From the NCBI GenBank assembly GCA_034359265.1, contig CP136895.1, positions 870,501-934,500 of the forward strand: 64,000 bases of DNA, written 5' to 3'. Source of the stretch: Canna indica. Its lineage: Eukaryota; Streptophyta; Magnoliopsida; Zingiberales; Cannaceae. A program made the position numbers and the translations under genes. Within the stretch, counting starts at the first letter, position 1; every line of letters starts with the position of its first letter. Shown here piece after piece: positions 26,004 to 38,507 of this stretch. Below the pieces are notes generated by a model, which worked only from the letters and a program-made list of their open reading frames with translations, was not told where the DNA came from and did no database searches.

Positions 26004-26985
26004 AATGAAGGTTGAGTTCCTTCATCCATAATTATAGATGAAAATTAAAAATAAATTATTAATGGTGAAAATTACATTTTTATTTTATATTTATAAAATT
26101 GCACATGACTAATGTTTAGTATTTATTCACTTTTTTATTTTTTTTATTTTTTAAAATATTATTTTGATATTTTTTATTTGTAATAAATCTAATTACTGTA
26201 ACATTAGTAATTTTTATTTGGATAAAAAATATTTAAAATAATAATTTACTTATAATTAAATACTATACCTGATTTATTGATACGTTTAGCGGTTTAGAGG
26301 TGCAATCGAGCCGAGCTTGCCTATGCTCGAGCTTGGCTCCTTTAAGAAACGTCGAGCTCGATCGACCTTCAATCTCTAGGCTCGAGTTATACTCGCGCAA
26401 GCAACTCGAGCTCGGCTCGTTTAGGCTCGTTTAGTTTTCTCGAGCTTGGCTTGACCGAGCTGTTCGAGTCGAGTATTGGTTAGCTCAAGCTCGGGTCACT
26501 TATATGTAAAGTTTAGCTGAGCTCGACTCTAGCTCGGGTCGACGATAAGATCGAGCCAAGTTCGAGTTTTCATCGAATCGATCTCAAATAGCTTACAAAC
26601 TGCTCAACTCACTTGCACGCCTAGCTACGTAGCCGTGAGAATATATGCACACGACGCTAAATTAGGGATTAAGTTTATGACCTCAAGCAATATTCTTGAA
26701 TGTCTAACCACTGGACTACTAATAAATTGATTTATTTTAGTTTACTCCCATCATTTTTGTCATTTAAGTCATATTTCTAATTAAAAATTTGAAAGAATCA
26801 GTGATTTAAAATGGATTGGGATCGCATTCCTTCAATTTGGGTATCAAATTGAGATAAAAATAAAATTAAGCAGCTAAATGCAAAATAAGCAGAGAAATGC
26901 ATGAAGACGGAGGAGGGCAAACGGGTAAATCTCACCCCAAAACAAATAGTGTTGGCGGCTCCCATGCCGACCGCGCCGCCCCCCG
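26004..26985. other. Intergenic region, AT-rich, with one small transposon
   Basis: AT-rich sequence to 26290, then a small inverted-repeat element (26295-26623), then 5' flank and leader of the PPR gene. No other feature seen. Confidence 0.5.
26295..26623. mobile_element. hAT-like MITE rich in GAGCTCG motifs, 329 bp
   Basis: The left end TAGAGGTGCAATCGAGCCGA and right end CTCACTTGCACGCCTA are inverted relatives of the TAGGGGTGNNCA termini seen in other elements here. The interior repeats GAGCTCGAGC/CGAGCTCGGCT in both orientations. Flanks AGCGGTTT and AGCTACGT match poorly, so the target duplication is doubtful. Confidence 0.55.
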
Positions 26986-29643
26986 ATGCTCTCCGCCGCG
27001 CTCCGACGCGCCCACCACCGCTCTCATCTTCCGCCGCCGCACCAAGCTTCCTGCTTTTCCCCTCTAAACCTGATCTCCACCTCCGACCACGCCTCCTGCG
27101 CCGGCGAAGGCTTCCATCCCATTGACCAATTCCTTCCTCCCCGAACCCTTCCTAGGCCGTCGATCCGCCCCCACCTCCTCCGAGAAATCATCCTCTCCCT
27201 TGCCTACCTTCTTAAGACCTCCCCCGGTTGCCTAGCCGACTTGAAAGCCCTCGCTTTGGACGGCCTCCGCCCCGCCCCCCTCGCCCGCCTCCTCCATTCG
27301 TTTCCCCACCACCGCACTGCCCTCGCCTTCTTTGCCGCCGCAATCCCTGACCTGTCCGCCGCCACCGTCAGTTGTTGCTGCGACGCCGCTCACCTCCTTG
27401 TCTCCACGGGCGACCCCGCCCTAACGATCCTCGCACAACACCTGCTTGCCGACCTCCTCGGGCGAGTCGAGCCCCGCCGTGGCGCCGAGCTTATCTACTG
27501 GACCTACCGCCACCAATTCCTTCGGTCCAACTACTCCGCCCTCCACTTGGTCCTTCGCTCATTCCTCAATGCCGGAATGGCTTCGGAAGCCCTGGACGTT
27601 GTGGAGCGAATCAGGAGCCTGGGGAAGACTCCGAGCCTCACAGCACTAGCAATCCTCTTGCGGTTGCTATTTCGAAGAGGTGATTCTAGTAAAGCTTGGA
27701 AATTGTTCAAGGACATGGTCGGAAGAGGCCCTCGCCCGAGCTCCATGACCTGCAACGCGATGATTCTTGGGTCTTGCCTGAAAGGGCACGTCCGCGTGGG
27801 TGAGGGCATTCTCCAACTGATGCCACGGTTGCAGTGTGAGTCTGACGCTTGTAGCTACAACATATTGATGAAGGCACACTGTGTATATGGTCAGTCTTCG
27901 TGTGCCTTTGAACTGTTTGATGTAATGCTAAGTTCAGGTTGTGCTCCATCAGTTGTTACATACAATATACTGATTGATGCCTTAGGCCATGAGGGGAGGA
28001 TGGAGGAAGCAAGGAAGCTTTTTGAGGATATGGAGAAGGAGGGTATCCAGTCTAACACAATTACCTACAATATTCTCATTGATGGATATGTTAAGGCTGG
28101 GCAGATTGATAAAGCGAACCTACTTTATCGGCAGATGAAGGAAAAGGGATATATGCCTGATTGCTACACATTTAACATACTGGTTTCAGGTTACTATAAG
28201 TTCCGTAGGGATTGGGAGCGTGAGGGCGAGCTGCTGTTTGATGATTTACTTAAACCAGAGTCGTGCTCTCATGGGGCAATGCTGGATGTGTTCCTTTCAA
28301 GGGCCTGTTGGGATGGACGATTGGATGATGCCCGAGAACTTCTGGTAAGTGCAATTGAGCAGGGTTTGGAAGTGAGTGCTGCAGGATTTAACTCAGTTAT
28401 TGCGAGCTTTAGCAAGGAGGGATTTGAAGAGGAAGCTTTTCATTTGTATCAAACTATGATGGACGTTGGCCTCTCCCCCTCAGCTTCCACTTGCAACTCC
28501 TTGCTCATTGGCTTGTGTAGTAGAGGGAGATTACAAAATGCCAGAGAACTCATTGATAAAATGGTAGAGAGGGGCTTTCATGTGAATGTGTCTGCTTTCA
28601 CAATCTATATAGATGCATGTTTTAGATTAGGCGATCCTCAAGGTGCTATGAGGTGTTGGAATGAATTGGAGAACCAAGGAATACAAGTAGACGTGATTGG
28701 CTTCTCAGCCTACATCAATGGCCTTTGTAGGGCTAATTGCATAGACGAGGCAGTGGAAGCTTTTCAGGAAATGTCTAGTAGAGGACTATTCCCTAACAAT
28801 TTCACCTATAATTCTTTGATATCTGGATTATGCAGAGTTGGTAATGTAGCTGAGGCATTGAAACTTGAAAGGGAGATGAGACAGAATGGCCTTATTCCTG
28901 ATATCTTCACGAGAAACATAATTATTGATGGGTTCTGTAGACAAGGGAGAATGAAAATAGCACATAGTGTGCTCATGGACATGTATACTAATGGATTAGA
29001 ACCAGATGTCACAACTTATAATACTTTCATTAACGCGTACTGTAGAGCTTTTGATATGGATAATGCAGTGAGCTTTTCCAAGAAGATATCGTCCGATGGT
29101 CTTAAACCAGACATTTTCACTTACAATATATGGATTCATAGCTTTTGCAGTAGGCTTATGATGAATCAAACCATGAAGACACTCGATGAGCTCATATTGA
29201 CGGGTTTAATTCCTAATACGACTACTTATAACACTTTAATGAATGGCATTTGCTATGATGTTCTTGATCGTGCTATGATTTTGACTGGAAAGTTGCTTAA
29301 GATGGCATTTGTTCCCAATGTTGTTACTGTTAATCTGCTACTATCTCATTTCTGCAAGCAAGGGCTTGCATGGAGGGCCTTAATGTGGGGAGAAAGACTT
29401 ACTGAGGTATCCTTTACCTTTGATGATGCCACACGGAATATATTGGAGAGGGCCTACAGAGATGTAAAAGATGGTGCAGAAATTCCTACTGAGTCAGGAA
29501 AAGGCTTGTTTTTGGAACATCTCATGCATGTTACTTACCAACTCTTACACAAGATCAGACATCAAGAATGTAGACCATTGATGATAACTAGCCTCTTTCA
29601 TGATGGTATTAACAGGACTTCCAAGATGGCAGATGTGAGATAG
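26986..29643 (+). CDS. P-class pentatricopeptide repeat protein, 885 aa, single exon
   Basis: Start ATG at 26986, no introns. The N-terminal 40 residues are Arg/His/Ser/Pro-rich with few acidic residues, as in an organelle transit peptide. PPR motifs run almost without a break from about residue 190 to 830. Clear examples are PSVVTYNILIDALGHEGRME, NTITYNILIDGYVKAGQIDK, NNFTYNSLISGLCRVGNVAE, PDVTTYNTFINAYCRAFDMD and PDIFTYNIWIHSFCSRLMMN. The repeats are 35 residues long and there is no DYW, E or SMR domain, so it is a canonical P-class protein for organellar RNA processing or stability. I cannot name its target or ortholog. GC is very high in the first 600 bases and falls along the gene. No breaks seen. 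Confidence 0.92.
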   Translation: MLSAALRRAHHRSHLPPPHQASCFSPLNLISTSDHASCAGEGFHPIDQFLPPRTLPRPSIRPHLLREIILSLAYLLKTSPGCLADLKALALDGLRPAPLARLLHSFPHHRTALAFFAAAIPDLSAATVSCCCDAAHLLVSTGDPALTILAQHLLADLLGRVEPRRGAELIYWTYRHQFLRSNYSALHLVLRSFLNAGMASEALDVVERIRSLGKTPSLTALAILLRLLFRRGDSSKAWKLFKDMVGRGPRPSSMTCNAMILGSCLKGHVRVGEGILQLMPRLQCESDACSYNILMKAHCVYGQSSCAFELFDVMLSSGCAPSVVTYNILIDALGHEGRMEEARKLFEDMEKEGIQSNTITYNILIDGYVKAGQIDKANLLYRQMKEKGYMPDCYTFNILVSGYYKFRRDWEREGELLFDDLLKPESCSHGAMLDVFLSRACWDGRLDDARELLVSAIEQGLEVSAAGFNSVIASFSKEGFEEEAFHLYQTMMDVGLSPSASTCNSLLIGLCSRGRLQNARELIDKMVERGFHVNVSAFTIYIDACFRLGDPQGAMRCWNELENQGIQVDVIGFSAYINGLCRANCIDEAVEAFQEMSSRGLFPNNFTYNSLISGLCRVGNVAEALKLEREMRQNGLIPDIFTRNIIIDGFCRQGRMKIAHSVLMDMYTNGLEPDVTTYNTFINAYCRAFDMDNAVSFSKKISSDGLKPDIFTYNIWIHSFCSRLMMNQTMKTLDELILTGLIPNTTTYNTLMNGICYDVLDRAMILTGKLLKMAFVPNVVTVNLLLSHFCKQGLAWRALMWGERLTEVSFTFDDATRNILERAYRDVKDGAEIPTESGKGLFLEHLMHVTYQLLHKIRHQECRPLMITSLFHDGINRTSKMADVR

Positions 29644-31471
29644 TAATAAGCTAATAAATCCTGCCCTATCCGGCACAATTGTCAGATATTTTGGATGAAA
29701 TTACTACAGGACATTCTACCTTTTAGCTACTTCACAGGGAGATTTGAGGTATAAAAGAACACTGCTGTTTTCCATATGGCTGTTGGGAAAGAATATAGAT
29801 GCTCCTCAAAGACATGAACATGCATTCGGCAAATCGCATGCCTTTCTGCCAAGTAGTGATAGGAACAGATGAGAGCATAAACCTTAAGATGTCATGGTGT
29901 TTTGTTGTCATATTCATGGGGATGGACATGCCACAGAAGGAAGATTAAAGTATGACAAACATTCTCTTGGATGTACTATTAAAGCCGAAATCACCAAAAG
30001 CTGGTGACTAATTACATTCTTTTTCACTATTGATCTGTTTGGGGCAATTTTGGATTTGGGGTTCTGTATGGTCTTCTGATGGATCCCTGCCTCACCAGCG
30101 TTCGTTGCCATACCTTTACAGTGTAGAATGTTGGAAAACACTCCAGAGAAATGTACATTATTGATTCTGAAGTCCTGTTCTATAATTACTTCACAAAGTT
30201 TTGATATTGTTTCTCTCCTATAGAAAGGTTAAGGAATGTTTTCAGGCGATGCAATCTGTCAGATTATTTCTTTTTTATTTCACTGATTATGTTGTGATTG
30301 CAAGGATGGTTTTTCTCATCCGTAAAGTTATGTTTAGATAATAGATAGGTTCAATCATTTATCTGCAAGTACAATAAGAATGATTGTGTAAATTACTTTA
30401 GTCACTCGATTTGAGTGTCAAACGATGAGAGCTCAGCCCTTATCTTTTTTTATTTTAATTTCTTGTTCAGATTGCCCCTGATATGTACTCGCTAGCTTTG
30501 ATGCTCGTGTGAATTAGAATACTAGCTTCGTTTTCATCATTTTTGGCATGTTATTAGGGGTGGCAGTTGAAATCGATTAATCGAACCCCAAAATTCGGTT
30601 TCGAATAGTAAATTTATGATTTGATTTCAGTTTCGATTGACAATATGAAAAATCGATTAAATTCAGTTCGATTTTGGTTATTGATTCGCGGATAATCGGT
30701 AATCAAAATTGGTTATATATTTCGATTTCGATTATTGGTTATTCACTGATAATCGGATCCGAAACTGTAATAATTAATTATTTTAATATTTTTTAGATAT
30801 TTCAAAATTTAGTTTACTAATCGGTTATCCATTTACTAGTTCTTTTCGAACCAAACTAATCGGATAACCGAAACCAAGTGATTTTGGTTATTAATTTGTT
30901 TTGATTTCGATTAATGGATTTTTAATCGATTTCGGTTTTGATTAACCACAAAAAAAATACAGTTAACCTAATTGCTGTCATCCGGTTAGGTCATCCCTAC
31001 ACGTTATAGTTAAACTCACAAAATTGAAATGCTGCATGGAATAATGTTCCAACTTGTAACAGTTGCTATTAACACCTCAACAGCAGAAAACAGAACGTCT
31101 TTGTGCCAACGCTTTTGTATACTGTGCAAAATTGATAAATGGAATATCTTGCTTGCATAGGGTGATATGATTGAGCAGCTTGTTAGATTTTGTCTCGTTA
31201 CATAGAAGTAGCTTAGAAGAGGCTCGAAACATCAATAGAAAATGCTGCAGAAATTAGCTTTGCCTATCTCTTAGTTGTCTAACTTACTGACTGGTTCAGC
31301 TAAGTGTTTTTTTCACAAAAATTTGGATCAAGAATTCCTTACTGAATGGATCATTCCTTGGTATACATCTGAAACCACATTTACAACAATTTTTATATAC
31401 AGCAGAAGATGAAGAAAAAGCCAAATTAACCATTTTTACCTCAAGCAAAACAACACACCAACTAGACAATG
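29644..31471. other. Convergent intergenic region between PPR and kinase genes
   Basis: Contains the PPR 3' UTR, a hAT-like element at 30555-30999 and, at the right end, the 3' UTR of the minus-strand kinase. No further gene found. Confidence 0.55.
30555..30999. mobile_element. hAT-like MITE, 445 bp, with target duplication
   Basis: The ends TAGGGGTGGCA and GTCATCCCTA are flanked by CATGTTAT on the left and CACGTTAT on the right, an 8-bp target duplication with one change. The interior is full of AATCGATTAATCGAAC and CGGTTTTGATT motifs and closely resembles the subterminal arrays of the Pack-type element at 24718-25995, so the two are members of one family. Confidence 0.75.
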
Positions 31472-34400
31472 TCATGTTTGATTTGCTGCTTTCATTAACA
31501 AAAATCTTCTCCTAGCAATCACATTTGCATTCTCCCCCAGCTTTGCTAGGTGAAGCATTCGTCTTCTCGCAGATGCAGATTCTTGCTCGGTCTTATTATC
31601 CAACTCCAAATGATCTGCTGAAGTCTCTTCCATAGGCTCCACTTGACCATCCAGTTCCTCGTACTGCATTGCTTGTTTTAAGCTATGAACCACCTCACTC
31701 ATTGACGGGCGTTCTCTTGCAAGTTTGGAGAGGCAGGTGTTAGCAAGCACAGCGATTTCGCGAGCAGCCTTGAGAGAATATTTGTTCTCAAGTCTGGGGT
31801 CCATGATCATGCTGAACCTTTCACTATCTGCTGGAAATTGTTTCACCCAATCCAAAAGCCTCTGTTGATTTCTCGGGCGATTTCTCTCCATGGAGCGCCT
31901 GCCCGTGAGGATCTCATAGAGCACAACTCCAAAGCTCCAAACATCACTTTTCGCTGTGAGATGGCCAGTCTCCACATAGTCTGGAGCTGCATAACCATAA
32001 GTGCCCATCACCTGATTGCAACCCAAAATAAATTAGAACTATGCAGCAACACTGAACTACTGAAGCAAGTTACTTTTCCCTTGCATTCAGATTCCTTTAT
32101 GTCCAAGTTTTCATATTTGTTGAAATTTTTTACACAAAGATTAATAGTCTGCTTCTCTAGTGTCCAGTTGACTTTAAATTGACAAAGATATCTAACTAGC
32201 ATTTCATATCACTATTTTTCACCCTAACACTCAAAACCATAACTGCTATGCAAGTCACATTAATATGCCGTTATTAAAAGGAGAAACAGCTTGGTAAATT
32301 TACTTCAGAAAGAAAAAACACTTGAAATTTCAAAAATAATATGTTCAATTGTTTTTCAAAAGAAATAACAAACTAACAAAGTGCAGACATACCGCAGTAG
32401 TTACATGAGTGTGGCCTTCTGATGGTCCCTCCCTTGCTAATCCAAAGTCTGACAGCTTTGGTCTGAATTCCTCATCTAATAATATATTTGATGCTTTGAA
32501 GTCACGATATATGATCTATCAAATAAATGATGTGAGAAACAAAATCTCATTTAGATCTCAGCTAGGCAAAATGGATCATTTAAGATATCAGATTATCTAG
32601 CTATATGAGAGAAAGCCTCTTTTGCTACAAAATGAGATAATAATGACATTTATATACTAAAATCACTTCAAAATCGGCAAGAGTTTCTTAGAAAGAAACC
32701 TGAACTTCCATCTTCTCGTGCAGGTATGTCACCCCCTCTGCAGCACCTAAGGCTATCTGCAATCTTATGTTCCATGGAAGGGAGGGATAAGCCCTGTTAA
32801 ACAGGTGATCATCAAGAGATTTGTTAGGCATAAACTCATATACCAACATTCTATGGTCCCCTCTTTCTCCATCTGTGGCACAGTATCCAATAAGCTTAAC
32901 AAGATTTGGGTGCTCAACAACACCTAAAAATTGCACTTCAGCCAACCATTGTTTATGACCCTGGATAACACACCAAAAAAGAAGCATTAAGAATAATCTC
33001 AGACATTTAAAGAATAAAATAATAAGGGTTAATTCGCTTTGGCCCTTGAAAATTACTTTGATTCCCACTTTGGCCTTTAAAGTTTAAAAAGTCATTTTGG
33101 CTCCCAAAATTTTGACCCCAAAAGTCTAAAAGTTTCCCTTTGGCTGCTCAAGTTTGCTTTGATTTCAATTTGAAAAATTTAAAAAATAAAAAAATCTCAC
33201 TTTGACCCCTAAAATTAAATATCATTATTTTTCATCAACCAATCAAAAACCACTCTTTCAAAATAAGACATTCTCTTATTTTCACTTATGCACAAATCTA
33301 TGTAATGATACATAGATTTTAATCGTGCGTCGCATGTTTGATGAAGTTATCATTGTGACCACAATTATTGATATTGTTGGTTTTATTGTCACCATAATTA
33401 TCACTATCACTAACAGACAAGGACAAGATCATTGAGTATATCAATTAATGGAGTGCATGAGGCACACAGAGGTTACATCCAATACAGGGATAACATGAAC
33501 TAGTCAGTGATTTTTAAAAAACCGTGAAGCAAAGATATAATTAAGGGGTCAAAGTGAGACATTGCAAATTCTATGGGTCAGAGTGAGACTTCAAATTTAT
33601 GGACCAAAGTGAGACTCAAAATAAATTTCACGCACCAAAATAAGACTTCTTAAATTTTAAGAGCCAAAGCGGAAATCATGTTAACTTTATAGGCCAAATT
33701 GAAAATAACCCAAATAATAATAATAAAAGCAAGCGAGATGAACACAAGAACTTTACATCCACCTCGAGTAACTACAACCAATTACACAGTTCCGCTATTT
33801 TATGAATTTTTTTATTGTTCTACATAGTGTTTATTGTTCTACATGCATATCCATGTAGAATAGACCTAGAATTGAACTATAAATGTCAGAGGTAATTATG
33901 TAAGACTGGCAGGGAAATTTTGGGGGAGAAATGGAATATTGGCTATAATAATGGATTACAATGGCTCTCTTTTTTTAACTCTTCTTCTATCAATCAGTGC
34001 AATAGCATGATAGAAGACAATAGGGATAACAAAAGGTATTAGTACCATCTTATGTTTATCTCCAACATCAAGCTTGTTGTAGCTTTATAAAACAGTGACA
34101 ACAAGAAATAAATGCATAATTGAAGTAGATGCAGCTTTACTATTTTGAAGAAGGGAAGAAGATTATTAAGGGTTATATATATGACATATTAAATTTATTG
34201 AAACCTTGAAAAGCTAAATGAGCAATTCAAGTGATACTTCATTTATGCAAGTACTATGGACAGTTATGGTTCCCTTATGGAAAGGTCCTATCATTCTAGC
34301 ATATCAACATTATGTCATTCTAGCATACCAACATTATGGCATTCGGTGATTCTCAAATTATTGATCCCATCTCTAATCTCCTAAATCAACAATCTAAGGA

Positions 34401-35476
34401 TCAAGGAAGCAGCTGGTGTTAAAATGTCTCAGTTTTGAGGCAAATAGATAATTGTGCTCTGAAGCTCAACTAAACTTCAAAAGTCCAATAGCATCAGTTC
34501 TGGAAAGAAATATTCAAAAGATATCTACCATACCCTCGCTCAAAGAAGAGCATATTCTTATCTCAAGTATCTCAACATAGATTGTCCAATGGAACGTGAT
34601 CCAGTTTTTGCACTGATAGAATCAGAAGTTGATACATGTAAAATCAAGAAGATTTGACCTTAGATAGTGTTCAATAACGGAAAAGTTTCACGTAGCAAGC
34701 ACAAATACTGAGACTTTTCTGCTTCTTGTTGTTGTATGATCAAGAAGTAGAGGCAGCACATAAGCTGAATGTACATGTTAATGGAATGCACAGGAAACAT
34801 TTTCTGAATAAATTGCATGCTCTCCTATTGGAAAAGGAACATTTTCTAAGATTGAAACAAAGCTTAAATTGAAAATTCGATATAGTTGCACAACCTCCCA
34901 TCAGTATATCACACCAAATTACACTGTTGAAATAGCACCAAGCTTGACAGCACATAAAATTTAAATGTCCGTAATCTTCAGATAAATATTTACAGATGCC
35001 TTCGAGAATATTTTCTTACGGTTCAGTCTTTAAAAGTGAATATATAGATTGGAAGGTAGCAGCAGTACCTGAAAGCCTTGCGGGTTAAGCTTCTTGATCG
35101 CAACTATGGTGTTATCCCCTTTCCCATCTGGAGGCTTGATAGAACCTTTATAGACGCCTCCAAACCCACCCTCCCCAATCTTAAGCAGTCTGCTGAAATC
35201 ATTCGTTGCATCCCGGATCTCCTTGAGCTCAAAAACACGCAGGTTATGTGCCCCTCTCTCCTCGTACAACTCAGGAATACTTTTCTGCGAGGATACCGAG
35301 CCTGAGGACTTGCTCGTCGCTGTTACCGGTTTCACAGCAGCTGAATCCTCAGATATGCTTGTGCCATCCTTCGATGTCGGTGAATACAGGTGTGTTGTGC
35401 TACTGCTCGGCATGGGTGCCGAACCCCTGCCCCTTCTATGTTTGCATCTTTCTCGGATGCACTGAAAGCACCCCAT
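31472..35476 (-). CDS. Receptor-like cytoplasmic kinase (RLCK VII, PBL19-like), 4 exons, 443 aa
   Basis: Exons in transcript order: 35476-35069, 32960-32700, 32515-32393, 32011-31472. The start MGCFQC gives Gly2 for myristoylation and Cys3/Cys6 for palmitoylation, so plasma-membrane attachment is likely. A Ser-rich linker precedes the kinase domain: Gly-loop GEGGFG (101-106), catalytic Lys128 in [13 protein letters not shown] with Asp228, DFG at 246-248. The C-terminal half ([20 protein letters not shown], then [13 protein letters not shown]) fits PBL19/PBL20 of Arabidopsis better than PCRK1/2. This family relays immune-receptor signals to MAP kinases. Oddity: the APE motif reads APD (Asp275). 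Intron 1 is 2.1 kb and holds a MITE. All motifs needed for activity are present. Confidence 0.92.
33026..33711. mobile_element. MITE in kinase intron 1, about 686 bp
   Basis: The ends GGGTTAATTCGCTTTGGCCC and GGCCAAATTGAAAATAACCC are imperfect inverted copies. Flanks AAATAATAA on both sides give a possible 9-bp target duplication as in Mutator-like elements, though the sequence is simple. Subterminal regions repeat AAAGTGAGAC and TTTGGCTCCCAAAATTT type motifs. No coding capacity. Confidence 0.6.
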
Positions 35477-36861
35477 TCTTCGATAATAACGGTGATGGAA
35501 AGCAAGGCAAGAAAATTGTCTGTTGACTAAGAAAAACAGCAAAAAAAGTTCTCTTTTTTTAAAGCGGAATCGGAAACAAGAAGATAAGGGAACCGTATGG
35601 AAGTGGAAGTTCCAAAGCAAATTTCACAAACAAGGGAGTATTAAGAGGAAAAGGGTTGTCAAACAGACAGTAAACAAAATCAGATCCCAAAGTTCAGGGG
35701 GAAAATATGAGGAATGACTTCGAGGAAATCAGTAGAGAAACAAAGAAAGACGGTAACTTATGGAAATAAAGAAAATTTAAGATGTTAATATGAAAGTGGA
35801 GGACAAGATGAACACAGCCAAGCCACGATAAGATGCACATAGATGAAACAATCGAGAAAGAGGGGTAATCTGGGGGCCAGCAAATATGAAAGTCATTGCA
35901 GAACAAGGGTACATATGACAAATGCCGGCGGCATGGAGAAGGAGGAGCCGGAGCTCTAGATCAGATCAAAGATAAAAGAGGGAAAATAATACTAATAAAC
36001 AGAAAAGAGAGAGAGACAGCACAAGAAGAGAAGAGAAAATGAGAGACAGAAATAGATCAATAAATAAATTGGGATCGAGTAGCAGCCGAAGTTAGATCGA
36101 CTGACAGAGATAGAAGAGGATTAATTTAAGTCCCAGAGTCAAACTACTGTTATGGTCTCCGCCTTGCCCCTCACGCATTCGGACGAGTACGACCTCCGCG
36201 GCTCCGCCTTGGCTCGCGTCTCTTCTTGACCGCGCCGTGCGCACCGAGAGTCGCTGCTTCGACCCGTTAGGAGACTAATCTGATCGTCTTCAAACTCTGG
36301 CGAAAGCCAGTAGTAGTCCCTTTCCGTAACGCCCCAACTTCTTGCCGTACAATTCACCTCACGAAACAGACAAAGAAAAGACGGATTTTTCAGCTCCATT
36401 TACATTAGCTTTCGTCCTACTTGATGGAGGGAAGACAAAATATAGGCTTCTTTTGAGGGATTTCGACATTTCGTCGCGAAGAGGAATTTGATGCGGATGA
36501 TTTTGAAGTGGTTTAAAATATTTTATTTGGATAATTTTTTAAGGAGTTTGGAAGGATTTTAAATTTTTTCAAATTTCTACTAGAATTCATTTTCAAAACT
36601 TTAAAAATGGAGGATTTTGAAGAAATTTGAAAAGTTAATAAATTAAAAATAATTAAATTATAAAAGTATCCTTAGAACAAAAATATATATTATTATAAAC
36701 GATGGCATAGTGGTCTATCAAATCCCTCCAAACCCTTTATGAAATTTAACCAAACAAGATTTTTAAAACTCTTTCAAAAATCTTCAAACTCATCTCCCTT
36801 CAAAACCCTTCAAACTTTTCCCCCTCCGAAACTCTTACTCAAAGTTATCCAAACATAGTGT
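35477..36861. other. 5' leader and upstream region of the kinase, plus a degenerate MITE
   Basis: 35477-36130 is purine-rich on the plus strand (CT-rich leader on the kinase strand). A GC-rich stretch at 36150-36350 could hold the kinase promoter; the 86-codon minus-strand frame there has no recognisable family and I do not call it. 36500-36860 looks like a small inverted-repeat element: TTTGGATAATTTTTTAAGGA near 36527 matches in reverse CAAAGTTATCCAAACA near 36840. Confidence 0.4.
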
Positions 36862-37428
36862 TAGGGATGTCAACGGGGCGGGACGAATAAGAGGGATGCC
36901 TACTCACTATTCATCCTGCGAAATAAATGGGTATTCGTTATTCATTTATTTCCCGCGGGTATCAAAAATGGATACTCATTTAATTACTCACGGGGGACGG
37001 ATACCCACGGGTATTGGCGGGTACCCATGACACTTTAAAAAAATATAAATTATAATATTTTAATAACACTTTAACTCTTCAAGTATTTTGATAACAACTT
37101 TAAGTATAACAATTTTATTTTGATAAACACACAATATTTTGATAACATCGTCATCATAAAATTTCAAAACATAAAGTATATGAGTATTGAATTAGGTTAG
37201 AGTTTTTTTTAGTATATGTGCCGATGATAATATTGTAATTTAGTAATTTTTGCGGATAACGAGTACCCGCAGGTACGAGTATTATAATATCCGTACTTGC
37301 CTCATATAATAAACTGGTAAGAAAAATTACCCGTGAAATCCCCGCGGGTAGAAAACTACCTCTCATACCTGTCATAAATGAATAAATACCCACGGATATT
37401 CACCTAAACAAATAATATTGTCATCCCT
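36862..37428. mobile_element. hAT-like MITE rich in GCGGGTA motifs, 567 bp
   Basis: The ends TAGGGATGTCAACG and ATTGTCATCCCT are inverted copies of the same terminal consensus as the other hAT-like elements in this window. The interior repeats GGGTATTCGTTATTCATTTA, CCCGCGGGTA and related motifs in both orientations. No clear target duplication; it may have landed at the edge of an older MITE. Confidence 0.6.
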
Positions 37429-38051
37429 GCCCCACTTGATTGTGTTGGGGAAAAGCAGGCAAAAAAATTGCAAGAGGAAAATGGAAAAGTTCTCTTGCAA
37501 ATAAATTACATATTTATTTTTTCGAAAAAGCAGGCAGAATTTATGAAGCTTTATTGTGCATTCGAATTTCAAAATGGACGAATATAATCGGATTTAATTT
37601 TATATAAAATAGAATCAGATAAAAATTGAAATCCTAAAAAACATTATATATTTTGTAAATTTTAAAATATTATACATTTTCATATTATTTATGTATAATT
37701 TTAAAATTTTTAAAACAAAAAATTTGGTAAATTAAATTTAAATATTAAATAGTCAATATTCAACCCCCTTGTCCAAGCATGGCAACGATTCTTCGTGGTT
37801 AATTGAAATCGAAATCGAAAATATTTAAAAATATATTAATCGAAATCGATCTTAGAGTCAAAATTGACTATACAATATGATAGCTAATGTTGAATACCCA
37901 AGAGTAGCCACTGCTTACAGGCCATGATTTCTAATCGAAGGATGTATTGACCATTAGCCGGGACATAGGAAGCATAAGCACAGTTCCCATCACGGTCCCT
38001 CGTAATAGTGTCGATACCATCCGAACCATCAAAAAATGAAGCAGTTAATCT

Positions 38052-38507
38052 TAGGGATGAGCGGTTCCGCTATCATGTATTGTTCATGATATCTGATTCC
38101 TATATTATATAAGATCGATTCTTAGATTTTGAAATCGAATCCTATCCTGTATAGGACCGATTCCTAGATTTTGGAATCGGACCATACCCAGTTGAAATTT
38201 GGAATCAGATCCTACCCAAAATCACAAGTTTCGATTTCGAGTATTCTGTCATAACCTATTCATTTACAAGTTCCGAAAACAATTTCTGAATTTTCTATTG
38301 GAACCTGTAAATGAACAGGTTCCATAATTGGTTATGGGTACTGATTTCGGTTCTGATTATGGGTACTTAATGTGTTGGACCCGAAATCAGTTACCTAAAT
38401 TTTTATCCCGGATCATATTCGGATTTTTTTCGAGTCTACTCGGAACCTACCCGATCGGGTAGGTTCCAATCGATTTCGGATCTATTCAGTACTCATGCAC
38501 ACCCCTA
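38052..38507. mobile_element. hAT-like MITE, 456 bp, with target duplication
   Basis: Starts TAGGGATGAGCGGTTCC and ends CATGCACACCCCTA. Flanks GTTAATCT (left) and CTTAATCT (right) share seven of eight bases. The interior contains ACCCGATCGGGTAGGTTCC and repeated GAATCGGACC/GATCCTA blocks. No protein encoded. Confidence 0.72.

Noticed and set aside
36139..36399. 86-codon minus-strand frame upstream of the kinase
   Set aside because: No recognisable domain and it lies in the GC-rich promoter or leader region; not enough to call a gene.
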